Positions 54,730 through 63,351 of a DNA stretch of 64,000 bases are shown in pieces. The DNA is from Labrys sedimenti (GTDB lineage Bacteria > Pseudomonadota > Alphaproteobacteria > Rhizobiales > Labraceae), in assembly GCF_034424805.1 (NCBI RefSeq), contig NZ_JAXOUF010000007.1, forward strand, positions 198,768 to 262,767, given 5' to 3'. A program made the translations under genes and the position numbers. The notes below the pieces were generated by a model, which did not search any database, was not told the origin of the DNA, and worked only from the letters and a program-made list of their open reading frames with translations. Every line of letters begins with the position of its first letter. Position 1 is the first letter of the stretch.

Positions 54730-56289
54730 TTATGCGCCCGAGGGACCGGGTGGGCCAACTGGGCCAGTCGGGCCAGGAGAGCCATCTGCTCCAGGAGGGC
54801 CAGCTGGGCCAGCCGGGCCAGTCGGGCCCTCGGGGCCGGTAGCACCGGGCACGCCATCCGGTCCAGAAGCGCCGGTCTCGCCGGTTGGACCCGTGGGACC
54901 GGTCGGACCCGGCGAGCCCGGAAGTCCATCTTTCCCGGGCTCACCGGGGGCGCCCGGAGCTCCAGGATCACCGGGGGTGCCAGGCTCGCCAGGCGCACCG
55001 GGCTGCCCATCTGATCCAGACGGGCCGGGCGGACCAGCGGCACCCGGATCACCGGGGGTACCGGGGGGACCGGGTTCGCCAGGCGTACCCGGGGTTCCAG
55101 GCGTACCCGGTGCCCCCGGCGGACCGACGACCACGATCGGAGGCGGTCGCTTGGTTCCCCTTGGCATCTCGGCCGCGTCTCGGCCGATATAACTCGGCAG
55201 ATAGTCCTCGCGGTCACGTTGCTTGAGGGTGCGTTCGGTCGGCGCATCCGGCGCGGTGAAGACACCGCCACGCTTCTCGCCGAAACCATCGCCGCCATAG
55301 GAGACCGCCGGCACGCTGGTGTTGCTGCCCGTGCCGAGGAAGAAGCGCAGGCCGCCCTGGATGGTCAGGTCGTTGCCCTTCTTACTGCCGAAGGAGCTGT
55401 CGAAACCACTGCCCTTCTTGCCATAGGCCACATCCGCGAAGATGGAGGCGGCCGTGTTGGTGTTGAAGTTCACGAGATATTCGGCACCGCCGACAACCTG
55501 GTTGCGACCGCCGGTGTAACGATGGCCCACATTCAGCTTGAGATTGTCCGTCGCGTACCAGGCGACGCGAACATCATCGAAGAAGCGCAGCTTGCTGTTG
55601 AGATTCTCGTATTCGAGCCCGGCCACGCCCTGCAGCGTGAAGGGACCCCAATAGAGCTGGCCCTCGAGGCCGCCCTTGGCATTCTGGTAGCCATAGACCG
55701 AGTTGCCCTGACGCGACGCGAAATAGCCGGTGCCATACAGGAAACTGCCATAGCCGCCGATCGCACCGATGGTGGGATCGCGCCAGAAGACATGACCAGC
55801 CGCACCATAGAAGCCGGTATTGCTCGCGACGCCCCCGACGACGTCGGCCTGTGCGCCAAATGACTGGCCGAGCGGCACCGCCAGCGAGCCGCCGGCATAG
55901 CCATAGCCCGAGCCGCCAAAGCTGTTGCCGCCGCCCAGCTCCAGCTTGCCGTTGACCGCGGCCACAGCCTGGGTGCCGGGCGGTGCCTGCACGGATCCGG
56001 CCACGGGCGTGGCGACCGGCGCCATTTCGACATAGTCGCGCCCGGCTCCGGCCGGCGCCACATGAGCCGTCTTCCGCCCCAGCCGCCGCAACTCGGCCTT
56101 CGCCTTGGAAGCCTCCGACGTCGCGACCTTCAACTGGCTTTCCAGCGCCTTCTGGCGATTCTGGAGGTCCACGATCATTTTGAAGAGTTGTTCGTTGGTC
56201 GCGGATTGCGCCCAACCCGTGGCGGGTGCCCAGAAGCACGCAATGGCCAGGACAGAACAACTTAGACTAAACTTTCCATGTATGGCCAT
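54730..56289 (-). CDS. Outer-membrane beta-barrel protein with C-terminal collagen-like tail
   Basis: A 519-residue protein in four parts. Residues 1-28 form a Sec signal ending 'TGWAQ'. Residues about 30-75 form a coiled coil ('QLFKMIVDLQNRQKALESQLKVATSEASKAKAELRRL'). Residues about 110-345 form a Gly/aromatic-rich region of alternating strands ('GGSLAVPLGQSFGAQADVVGG', 'NLKLNVGHRYTGGRNQVVGGAEYLVNF', 'LTIQGGLRFFLGTG'), a porin-like barrel. After a short linker, residues 389-519 contain 43 consecutive Gly-X-Y triplets, many with Pro in X or Y (GPP, GAP, GTP, GDP). The tail runs to the stop codon with no C-terminal barrel signal. The coiled coil and collagen triplets both suggest a trimer. A surface or cell-cell adhesion role is inferred. 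Confidence 0.8.
   Translation of the reverse strand: MAIHGKFSLSCSVLAIACFWAPATGWAQSATNEQLFKMIVDLQNRQKALESQLKVATSEASKAKAELRRLGRKTAHVAPAGAGRDYVEMAPVATPVAGSVQAPPGTQAVAAVNGKLELGGGNSFGGSGYGYAGGSLAVPLGQSFGAQADVVGGVASNTGFYGAAGHVFWRDPTIGAIGGYGSFLYGTGYFASRQGNSVYGYQNAKGGLEGQLYWGPFTLQGVAGLEYENLNSKLRFFDDVRVAWYATDNLKLNVGHRYTGGRNQVVGGAEYLVNFNTNTAASIFADVAYGKKGSGFDSSFGSKKGNDLTIQGGLRFFLGTGSNTSVPAVSYGGDGFGEKRGGVFTAPDAPTERTLKQRDREDYLPSYIGRDAAEMPRGTKRPPPIVVVGPPGAPGTPGTPGTPGEPGPPGTPGDPGAAGPPGPSGSDGQPGAPGEPGTPGDPGAPGAPGEPGKDGLPGSPGPTGPTGPTGETGASGPDGVPGATGPEGPTGPAGPAGPPGADGSPGPTGPVGPPGPSGA
54733..55125 (-). repeat. Collagen-like Gly-X-Y coding repeat (43 triplets plus GA)
   Basis: A nine-base periodic GC-rich repeat encoding uninterrupted Gly-X-Y. 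The N-terminal two thirds favour Pro in Y and Asp/Glu/Ala/Thr in X; the last third is rich in GPT and GPA. Repeats of this kind change length by slippage, so copy number probably varies between strains. Confidence 0.9.
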
Positions 56290-56759
56290 GATTGACCTTT
56301 CTAAACAGAGGTTAGCCTAGGTCACGCACCGAAAGTTTGAGAATCATAATCTTCCCCCAACATCGACGATCACCAAACCAGCGAATCAGTAGCGCAAAAT
56401 CGGCGAAATTTCAAGATTCGGTGAAGTATTTGCTTAAAAAATAACAAATATATCAAAAAAAATACAAAATCACCCTACGTAATGTAAGGCGCTTTTCGAA
56501 ACATCAATTGAAGGGTTACTCATCACGCACAACTGCCACTGGAGACGAAAAATATCGTCGGATATAGCGGGCAATCACAAAACCGCAGATCCACGGATAC
56601 CCAAGACCCTGAAGGGATGCGGGAGTAGAGTAGAGTTTCTTCGATCGTCTTGATCGTATTCGAATTTGTATAGGTAGACTACATCTCAAATTACAGTTTT
56701 CCGTCGCCGCCTTGAGGGCGACGACGGAAATTTTGTTGGGTATAGATGGGTCTTTCAAC
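56290..56759. other. AT-rich intergenic stretch between two surface-protein genes
   Basis: No gene was recognised. The part 56290-56520 is AT-rich and should carry the promoter of the collagen-tailed gene. A strong hairpin at 56701-56727 follows the autotransporter gene. Confidence 0.5.
56701..56727 (-). terminator. Hairpin terminator candidate downstream of the autotransporter gene
   Basis: CCGTCGCCGCC (56701-56711) pairs with GGCGACGACGG (56717-56727) through eleven positions, one of them G-U, around a five-base loop. It is flanked by T and A runs, 32 bases beyond the autotransporter stop. Confidence 0.55.
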
Positions 56760-59700
56760 TTACCACTTGTAGCGGAAGCCTACCGTTCCCTTGGCGCTGT
56801 AGTTGTCGCCCGAGGCGAGGGCGTGACCGTAGCTGGCCTCGGCATAGACGCTGGACTTGTCGTTCCAGGCATAGGTAGCGCCCGTTCCGATTTCACCCCA
56901 CAGGCGCTTGTCCTGCTGCTCGACGGTGGCGCCGGCGATCTTGACCGACGTGTCGCCCATGAACTCGTAGCTCAGATTGGCGATGCCGTAGAATTGCAGG
57001 CGGCGGGTCTCGCCATCCTCACCCTTCCAGCTGCTCAGGTTCTCAACCCGCACGCCCAGGCGTCCGAGCACGCTGTCGCCATCGCCGAGGGAGACCCGGT
57101 TGCCCAGGGTGTCGGTGAAGGAGGAGAAGTCCACATGGGTCCAGGACAGTTGGGCCTGCGGCACCACGGACCAGCCCGATCCCACATCGAAGCGCTTGCC
57201 GACCTCGAGGCTCAGCGCGCTCGCCCAGCCCTGGCTGCTGCCGTTCTTGTTGGACAGGTTGGTATCATACCAGGTGAACTGGCCGATCGCATCGGCATAG
57301 AGCCCATCATTGCCCAGCCAGGTCGCATTGACGCCCACGCCGTAGCCGTTGCTGGTGATCTTGCCCTTCGAGCGTGCCGCACCGGTGACGGGATCGCGCG
57401 TGGTGTCGACCTTAACCCAGGAGCGGCCCACCGTGGCATAGGCGCCCAGGGTCACCTGGCCGTTCGTCGTCTCATAAGCCGTGCCTTCATAGCCGGCCTG
57501 CAGGAAGCCGATGCCCTGGGTGTAGGAACCGCCCTTCTTCGGATCGTAGGAGGCATAAAGTCCTCCGACGCGTCCCCAGGCGCCCTGCCCATAGATCACC
57601 GGTCCGCCGGGAGCGTATTTCATGACCTGGTCGGACGGCAGGTCAGCCGCGACCTGCGATTCGCCATTGGGCCAGATCCGGCCGCCGGTGCGCTGCTGCA
57701 GCGTACCCAGCGTCGCCTGCGCGAAATGCGAGAGGGCGCCGGCATAGACCACCGAGGTCTGCGCCTCGGAATTCAGTTCATTCGTCGAACGCAGGAACCA
57801 GTCGTTCGCGCCGCTCGCGCCGCCCATGTACAGGCCGTAGTCATAGGCGCCCGCCGCCACGGCCGAAGTGAGCCGGAAAGCGTTCGCGTCCGAGGTGCCG
57901 CCCACCTCGATCACTTTGATGCCGTCCGTGGTCTGCGCGCCCAGGCCGCCAACATTGTGGACCGTCAGCTTCGTGGAGCCCGTGGCATCGCCAGTGATCA
58001 CCAGCTTGTCGGTCTTCGAAGAGTCGTCGCCCAGCTCCGTGTCGATCTCGACCGTACCGCCGTTGCCGACATAGTTGCCGTCGATGGTGGTGGTGTCGCC
58101 GGCGCCCTTGTCAGCCATGGTCAGCACGCCGCCATTCTTGAAGGTGCCGACATGGTTGAAGACGGTATTGGCGACAGCCGCGCCGTCCTTGGCGGCGATG
58201 ATCGTGCCGGTGTTGTTCACGCTGTTGCTAGCGGTGCCTGCGCCGAACTCGTTGGTGGCGCCCGCCGTATCCCAGGTGCCGGCGTTGTTGACGGTGTTGC
58301 CTTTGTCGCTGACGAGTTGAACCGAGCCGGTGATCAGGCCGGAACCAGAATTGGTGACCGTCGCGGGGCCATTGGCAAAAATGGCCTGGCTGAGGGATGA
58401 ATTGGAGGTGTTTCTAACCGTACCGGAATTGTTGATGTTGATGGGCGCCCCGAAAGAAAGGCCCATGATGCCGCCCGTATTTCCTTCCACGATACCGGTG
58501 GTCGTGATCGACGTCGTGCCGGTGCCGTGCTGCTCGGTGTAAATGCCGTTGTTCGATCCGGTGGCATTGTTCACCGTGACGTTGATGGCCTTTGTATTGA
58601 CACCGGCTATGACGTTGACGGCATTGCCGCCACCATGCTCGGGAAATTCGGTTTCAATAGTCGTCGCCTTGCCGGTCACGATAACGTCAATGGAGCCGCT
58701 TGCGGCATCGGCGTTAACGACGTTAACACCGCCCATGTCGCCGTTTGCATTGTTGGCTTTGACGTAGACGTCGCCGGTCCCGTAATTGTTGGCCTCGATA
58801 GCGGCCCAACCGCCGAGATTAAAGCCGGCGTTCGCGGTGCCGTTGGACTCGATGTGGATTCCGCCGTTGCTGTGATTATCGGCACGAATGCCAAAACCAG
58901 CACCAGTCGTATCACCTGCGGTGATCTGGATACTGGAATTCCCAGTCGTATTATTGTTGATCGCCAGAATTCCAGATTCAGTCCCAATGGTGAAAAATTC
59001 GTTCGTGGTCGAGCTACCGTTAGCCGTGACTATGAGATTACCCGTACCGTTGTTTTCGGCGTAGATGCCATAGCTACTGCCATGCGTCGTCGTACCGGCA
59101 TCCGTATTGACCGTGAGATCGCCGGTGGCCGCAGCGGTGTTGGCGTTGTAGATGCCGTAGGGTCCAGTAGCAGTAACATCGCCATGGGTCGTAACTGCGG
59201 ATTTTCCTGTGCCGCCATTATGCGCCTCTATGCCGTTAGCACCGGCGGTTACATTATTGGCTGTGATGGTAAGGTCTGTCGTATTCGCATTCGTGCTAAC
59301 GACGATACCATTGCCAGCATTGGCCGTGATGTCGCCGACATCGACCTTCGTGTACCCCGCACCGGGACTGGCGTCGACAACGAGGTTCACACCATGTCCA
59401 CCGGTGGTGGTGATGGAGCCTACTGTGATATCGGTATTACCATTGCCGCTGGAGTAGCCAGAGATACCGCCGCCGCCGCCGCCGTTGATCGTTCCGACAT
59501 TGACGGTGAAGTTGTGGGTGTTCGGACCGTTGTCGAAGATGATGCCGGTGCCGATGCCGCCGTTGTCGGTGTCCGCGTTGATCGTGTTGGCGGTGACCGA
59601 AATATCGCCGGTGCCGGCGTTGCCATTCAAATTGATGCCGTTATCGCCAGCATTAACCTCATTGACATTGATCGTCAGACCCGCGGAATTGCCCCCCATG

Positions 59701-60362
59701 GTAGCGATGATGCCATCACCGCCCGCCGAGGTGATGACGCCGTTGGAGGTAATTTTCATGGAACCGGTGCCAGCATTGACAGCATCGATTCCATAGCCGT
59801 TGCCCGTGACGTTATTGACGTCAATCGTTAGGCCGGTGCTTGTCCCGGAGGTTTGGGCAAGAATACCGCCGTTGACCGTTCCGGTAATCGAGCCTGTCGA
59901 CGTCAAAACGAGGGCGCCACCGCCTTGCTCGGCGATGTCGATACCGCCAAGACCGGTGATATTCGCTCCTGTCGTGTCGATGAAACTCGTCCCACCGCTT
60001 CCCCGGATATAGAAAGCATCACCGAGAACCCCGCCATGGTCAGCATTGATCCCGAAGCCTGGCAGGGTGGTCACCGCTACCGGCGCGGTGCCATTTCCAA
60101 GAATCTGCCCGGCTTCATTCTGGGTGGGGCTGGCCGGCCCCGAGCACACGAAGGTCGCCGGGTCGCAACTGCCCGCAAACGCCGCGCCGGGAGCAGCTAC
60201 CATTCCACCGCAGGACAGCGCGGCGGCAATGGCGATGGTGGACGTTAAGGCTTTCGGATGAGCGAGGCTACGCTGCGCCACCCGAACCGGGCTACCTACC
60301 GTTAAAGTAGCTCCAAGAGGCGAAGAAGACTTCTTGTGCTTGCCGACGAGTCGAGGGGACAT
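56760..60362 (-). CDS. Autotransporter with beta-helix passenger and C-terminal barrel
   Basis: About 1200 residues. A long N-terminal signal region with a basic stretch precedes 'TSTIAIAAALSCGGMVAAPGAAFAG', an extended signal peptide common in large autotransporters. Residues about 70-880 are a Gly/Asn/Thr-rich passenger built of repeating short strands such as 'VNNVTGNGYGIDAVNAGTGSMKITSNG' with frequent 'GTG' turns, the pattern of a right-handed beta-helix. From about residue 925 an autotransporter barrel begins ('GPVIYGQGAWGRVGGLYASYDPKKGGSYTQGIGFLQAGYEG') and ends in 'SAKGTVGFRYKW', with the terminal aromatic needed for Bam recognition. ATG 60362 is preferred over ATG 60374 because GGAA precedes it at good spacing. 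An adhesin or biofilm role is likely; the facing kinase and regulator genes may control it. Confidence 0.92.
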   Translation of the reverse strand: MSPRLVGKHKKSSSPLGATLTVGSPVRVAQRSLAHPKALTSTIAIAAALSCGGMVAAPGAAFAGSCDPATFVCSGPASPTQNEAGQILGNGTAPVAVTTLPGFGINADHGGVLGDAFYIRGSGGTSFIDTTGANITGLGGIDIAEQGGGALVLTSTGSITGTVNGGILAQTSGTSTGLTIDVNNVTGNGYGIDAVNAGTGSMKITSNGVITSAGGDGIIATMGGNSAGLTINVNEVNAGDNGINLNGNAGTGDISVTANTINADTDNGGIGTGIIFDNGPNTHNFTVNVGTINGGGGGGISGYSSGNGNTDITVGSITTTGGHGVNLVVDASPGAGYTKVDVGDITANAGNGIVVSTNANTTDLTITANNVTAGANGIEAHNGGTGKSAVTTHGDVTATGPYGIYNANTAAATGDLTVNTDAGTTTHGSSYGIYAENNGTGNLIVTANGSSTTNEFFTIGTESGILAINNNTTGNSSIQITAGDTTGAGFGIRADNHSNGGIHIESNGTANAGFNLGGWAAIEANNYGTGDVYVKANNANGDMGGVNVVNADAASGSIDVIVTGKATTIETEFPEHGGGNAVNVIAGVNTKAINVTVNNATGSNNGIYTEQHGTGTTSITTTGIVEGNTGGIMGLSFGAPININNSGTVRNTSNSSLSQAIFANGPATVTNSGSGLITGSVQLVSDKGNTVNNAGTWDTAGATNEFGAGTASNSVNNTGTIIAAKDGAAVANTVFNHVGTFKNGGVLTMADKGAGDTTTIDGNYVGNGGTVEIDTELGDDSSKTDKLVITGDATGSTKLTVHNVGGLGAQTTDGIKVIEVGGTSDANAFRLTSAVAAGAYDYGLYMGGASGANDWFLRSTNELNSEAQTSVVYAGALSHFAQATLGTLQQRTGGRIWPNGESQVAADLPSDQVMKYAPGGPVIYGQGAWGRVGGLYASYDPKKGGSYTQGIGFLQAGYEGTAYETTNGQVTLGAYATVGRSWVKVDTTRDPVTGAARSKGKITSNGYGVGVNATWLGNDGLYADAIGQFTWYDTNLSNKNGSSQGWASALSLEVGKRFDVGSGWSVVPQAQLSWTHVDFSSFTDTLGNRVSLGDGDSVLGRLGVRVENLSSWKGEDGETRRLQFYGIANLSYEFMGDTSVKIAGATVEQQDKRLWGEIGTGATYAWNDKSSVYAEASYGHALASGDNYSAKGTVGFRYKW

Positions 60363-60540
60363 GGGGATTTCCATAATTGAACGTATTTTTGAACATATTT
60401 ACTCCCCAGATTCCTCACAATTTCACAAAATGTCTCTCCATGTCACTTCCTGACACAAATTATCTCATTCGGAAGGATTACGCCCCCGGGTCCCCCGAGT
60501 ATAAATACGAATTTTTCTGGACAGTGACCGAAAAGCCATA

Positions 60541-61260
60541 CTATTCCGCGAAGATGAACCCTTGTCCGCGAATGGCATGTAGAGGTAGCAGCATGTTGGA
60601 CTTCTCAGCCCTTCGACGTAGGCGGCTTACGATGGTATCGAGGTGGGTATAGTTGAAGTCATAGACATCAGCGCCCATGGCTTCGACGAGCGCGCTCCGG
60701 ACGACAGTGCTGCCGCGCGCCCTGAACAGGCATCCCAGGAGGTGCTGCTCGGAGACGGTCAGGCGCAGGCGGTGGCCCATGCCGTCGGTGAGCGTCCACC
60801 CCCCTTCCACCAGGGCCCATTGCGGGATTTGAGGAGGTGCCGGTACCTTGCAATGCCTGTTGACGCGATTGTGGACCGCCATCACCGTGGCAGCCAGTTC
60901 CCGAATGTCGATCGGCTTGACGAGGTAGGCATCCGCGCCCTTTTCAAGGCCGGCAAGGCGGTCGTCGATCGAGCCCTTGGCGGTCGCCATGATAATGCCG
61001 ATCGGTTGCGATGCTCGCAAATGCGCCGCCATGGACAGGCCGTCTTCATCGCCCAGGTTGAGGTCGAGGATCACGATCTCGGATGGCAGGGCAGCATAGG
61101 CCCGGTACAGGGCCGCAGCGCTGCCAAACCCCTGTACGTTCAAGCCCAGCCTGGATAGGCCAAATACCATCTCTTCGCGAAAATCCTCATCGTCATCAAC
61201 AAGATAAACGAGAGGAGCAATCGCGACATCACCCTGCTTGGTCTCTTCTCTTGCGAACAT
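60541..61260 (-). CDS. PhoB/OmpR-type response regulator (copy 2)
   Basis: A 239-residue regulator almost the same as the one at 49.8 kb: receiver with 'YLVDDDEDF', Asp66 in 'VILDLNLGDEDG', 'IIMATAKGS' and 'AYLVKPID'; winged helix with 'LTVSEQHLLGCLFRARGSTVVRSALVEAMG' and 'LDTIVSRLRRRAEKSNMLLPLHAIRGQGFIF'. Differences are scattered conservative changes plus the N-terminal few residues. ATG 61260 follows GGAGGGG. The histidine-kinase gene starts on the other strand only 12 bases away, so this is the likely cognate pair. The autotransporter gene lies just downstream on the same strand. Confidence 0.93.
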   Translation of the reverse strand: MFAREETKQGDVAIAPLVYLVDDDEDFREEMVFGLSRLGLNVQGFGSAAALYRAYAALPSEIVILDLNLGDEDGLSMAAHLRASQPIGIIMATAKGSIDDRLAGLEKGADAYLVKPIDIRELAATVMAVHNRVNRHCKVPAPPQIPQWALVEGGWTLTDGMGHRLRLTVSEQHLLGCLFRARGSTVVRSALVEAMGADVYDFNYTHLDTIVSRLRRRAEKSNMLLPLHAIRGQGFIFAE

Positions 61261-61272
61261 CAGCACCCCTCC

Positions 61273-63351
61273 ATGTCGCAGTTCCACAGCATCCGATCCC
61301 ATCTAATCGTTGCATTGTCTATCTTGTTTAGTTGTTTTGTGGTGCAAGCCTCATGGGGTCTTTCATTAAAGTCGACGGACGGCACCAAAGGCGCGGTTTC
61401 CCTGAGTGGCCATCTCTCCGTCCTCGATGATCCGAGTGGCGCACTCACCATTGAGGATATCGTTTCAGGACAGCCCGATCTTCAGTTCGTTCCCGTTCCT
61501 TCGATGCTCACTCAGGGATATCGAAAAGGTGCGGTCTGGGTCCGGTTCTCCCTGTCCGCTCCGGAAGCCTCCAGTCAGTGGCTATTGCAGATCGAAAGGC
61601 CCTTGATCGAGCACGTCAGCCTTTACGCCCCGGATGGAACCGGAAGCCTAGCAGCCGTACCCCCCAGTCGTTTTCATCTGGAGGCTGAAGAGGGGGTCGA
61701 CGCCTATTCCGCCGTTTTCCGGATTTCCGTCCCCCCTGCTGCGACCGCTTATTACATTCGGCTGCAGTCATCGACCTCGATCACGACCTCATTGAATATT
61801 TGGCAGAAAACAGGATATGAAAATTACATTAAGGTTAATGATTGGATTATTGGAGTCGTAGCAGGTGCAATAATTGCAATGATATTTGCGAACTTGTTGT
61901 ATTATTTTTGGCTTAGAGAAAATCTATTTATAATTTACGCAGCACTTCTTCTATTTTCAGGACTAATTAGTGTATACCATATGGGGTATGCATCCGAGGT
62001 ATTGATCTTCCTGGAACCTGAGATAGTTCGCAGAAGCTGGGGCATCATCGTCTGCCTGTATAGTATATTCATGATGTTGTTTTTAGAAAGATTGTTTGAA
62101 TTTCGTGATCACTCGTTCTTGGCGTGGCGGATCTCCCAAGGTGTCGTGCTTCTCAACATCGTTGCCTTGATATTCGCGCTTGCTGGACACTATGGCGACG
62201 TTGGTTTTTTTGTCTCGCGACTGCAGCAAATATCTCTTATTTTTGTTGCCCTCTTTGCGCTATACCTGCTCGTCTTTCGTCGAGAGTATCAATATTTATT
62301 GTCGGCGGTCGCGTTCTTGAGCGTAATATGCCTGCTGTCGGTGATGCAGTTGCAATACACCGGATCCAACCCGCTGCGGATTGACGGCTCCCTGGCCAGG
62401 TTGTTGGCGGTGGGGACTTTAATTCACCTCGTGCTGCTGAGCGCCGCGGTCGCCAAACGGGCCCAGCTAGCCGAGCGCAACCTGAGTAAGGAAAAGGATC
62501 GCGTCATTGCCATGTCGCGGTTCGCCGAACAGGAACTGACGACCAAGGTGCAGGAGAGAACCGCGGAACTTGCGGAAAGCAACGCGTCGCTCAAGGAGGA
62601 GATGGATCGGCGCCACCTGCTTGAAATGAAACTCAGGCAGTCCCTTGCGTCCGTCAATGATGCCCTGGCTCAGCAACGAGGCTTCGTTGCTCTGGTATCG
62701 CACGAATTTCGCAATCCCCTGGCGGTGATTTTGGCCGCCGCCAACAATCTATCGCTGTCCACCGCAGGAGATGTCGACACTGTCAAGGTGCGTGCCGCCA
62801 AGATCCGGCAGGCCGTCGAGAAAATGTCGATGCTGATTGAAAATGTCCTGGCTGAAGAGCGGCTCGACACCGGGCAGGCATGGTCATTCCCGACACTCGA
62901 AATATTCGATCTCAACGAGGTTCTGGACACCGCCGAGGCAGGATTGGATGACACCGCGACCATGCGCGTACGCTTTGTTCGGAGCGACGAAGCGATGGTG
63001 AAAGGGGACCCCAATCTACTGGAAATTGCGGTGTTAAACCTAATCCAGAACGCCTTGAAGTATTCGGCTGAGAGCACCGTCGTGACGGTACAGCTGAGGT
63101 CAGACGAAGATACCGTATTCATCAATGTCATGGACGACGGAATTGGCGTTTCCGAAACTGATCGTGAACGCATATTCCAAAAATACTACCGCGCGGCAGG
63201 GCAACGGATAAATGGCTCCGGCTTGGGGCTTTATATTTCAAGGGAAATTGCTCGCCAGCATGGCGGCGACCTCATACTGGCTGCTGGCAACCGGAGCGGC
63301 TCCACATTCTGTCTCTCGCTGCCTCTCGTGAAAGGAGCCTCTCAATCGTGA
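61273..63351 (+). CDS. 7TMR-DISM sensor histidine kinase
   Basis: A 692-residue membrane kinase. Residues 1-29 form a signal peptide. About 30-180 is a periplasmic 7TMR-DISMED2 carbohydrate-binding-like domain ('YRKGAVWVRFSLSAPEASSQWLLQIERPLIEHVSLYAPDG'). About 190-395 holds seven membrane helices ('DWIIGVVAGAIIAMIFANLLYYFWLRENLFIIYAAL' onward). About 400-465 is a coiled-coil linker. HisKA has His477 in 'FVALVSHEFRNPLAVI', and HATPase has 'LNLIQNALKYS', 'VMDDGIGV' and 'GSGLGLYISREIA'. It is complete. The ribosome site is poor and the start lies 12 bases from the divergent regulator start, so each promoter must lie within the other gene. Codon use in the membrane part is AT-richer than in the kinase part, hinting at a mosaic origin. 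Confidence 0.9.
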   Translation: MSQFHSIRSHLIVALSILFSCFVVQASWGLSLKSTDGTKGAVSLSGHLSVLDDPSGALTIEDIVSGQPDLQFVPVPSMLTQGYRKGAVWVRFSLSAPEASSQWLLQIERPLIEHVSLYAPDGTGSLAAVPPSRFHLEAEEGVDAYSAVFRISVPPAATAYYIRLQSSTSITTSLNIWQKTGYENYIKVNDWIIGVVAGAIIAMIFANLLYYFWLRENLFIIYAALLLFSGLISVYHMGYASEVLIFLEPEIVRRSWGIIVCLYSIFMMLFLERLFEFRDHSFLAWRISQGVVLLNIVALIFALAGHYGDVGFFVSRLQQISLIFVALFALYLLVFRREYQYLLSAVAFLSVICLLSVMQLQYTGSNPLRIDGSLARLLAVGTLIHLVLLSAAVAKRAQLAERNLSKEKDRVIAMSRFAEQELTTKVQERTAELAESNASLKEEMDRRHLLEMKLRQSLASVNDALAQQRGFVALVSHEFRNPLAVILAAANNLSLSTAGDVDTVKVRAAKIRQAVEKMSMLIENVLAEERLDTGQAWSFPTLEIFDLNEVLDTAEAGLDDTATMRVRFVRSDEAMVKGDPNLLEIAVLNLIQNALKYSAESTVVTVQLRSDEDTVFINVMDDGIGVSETDRERIFQKYYRAAGQRINGSGLGLYISREIARQHGGDLILAAGNRSGSTFCLSLPLVKGASQS

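Noticed and set aside
54716..55192. Plus-strand collagen-like frame
   Set aside because: Explained by the mirror symmetry of GGN-CCN codon pairs; no signal peptide, and the minus-strand gene has the complete architecture.
56712..59831. Long open frames opposite the autotransporter gene
   Set aside because: They mirror the Gly/Asn/Thr-rich repeats of the passenger; composition-driven and without known motifs.
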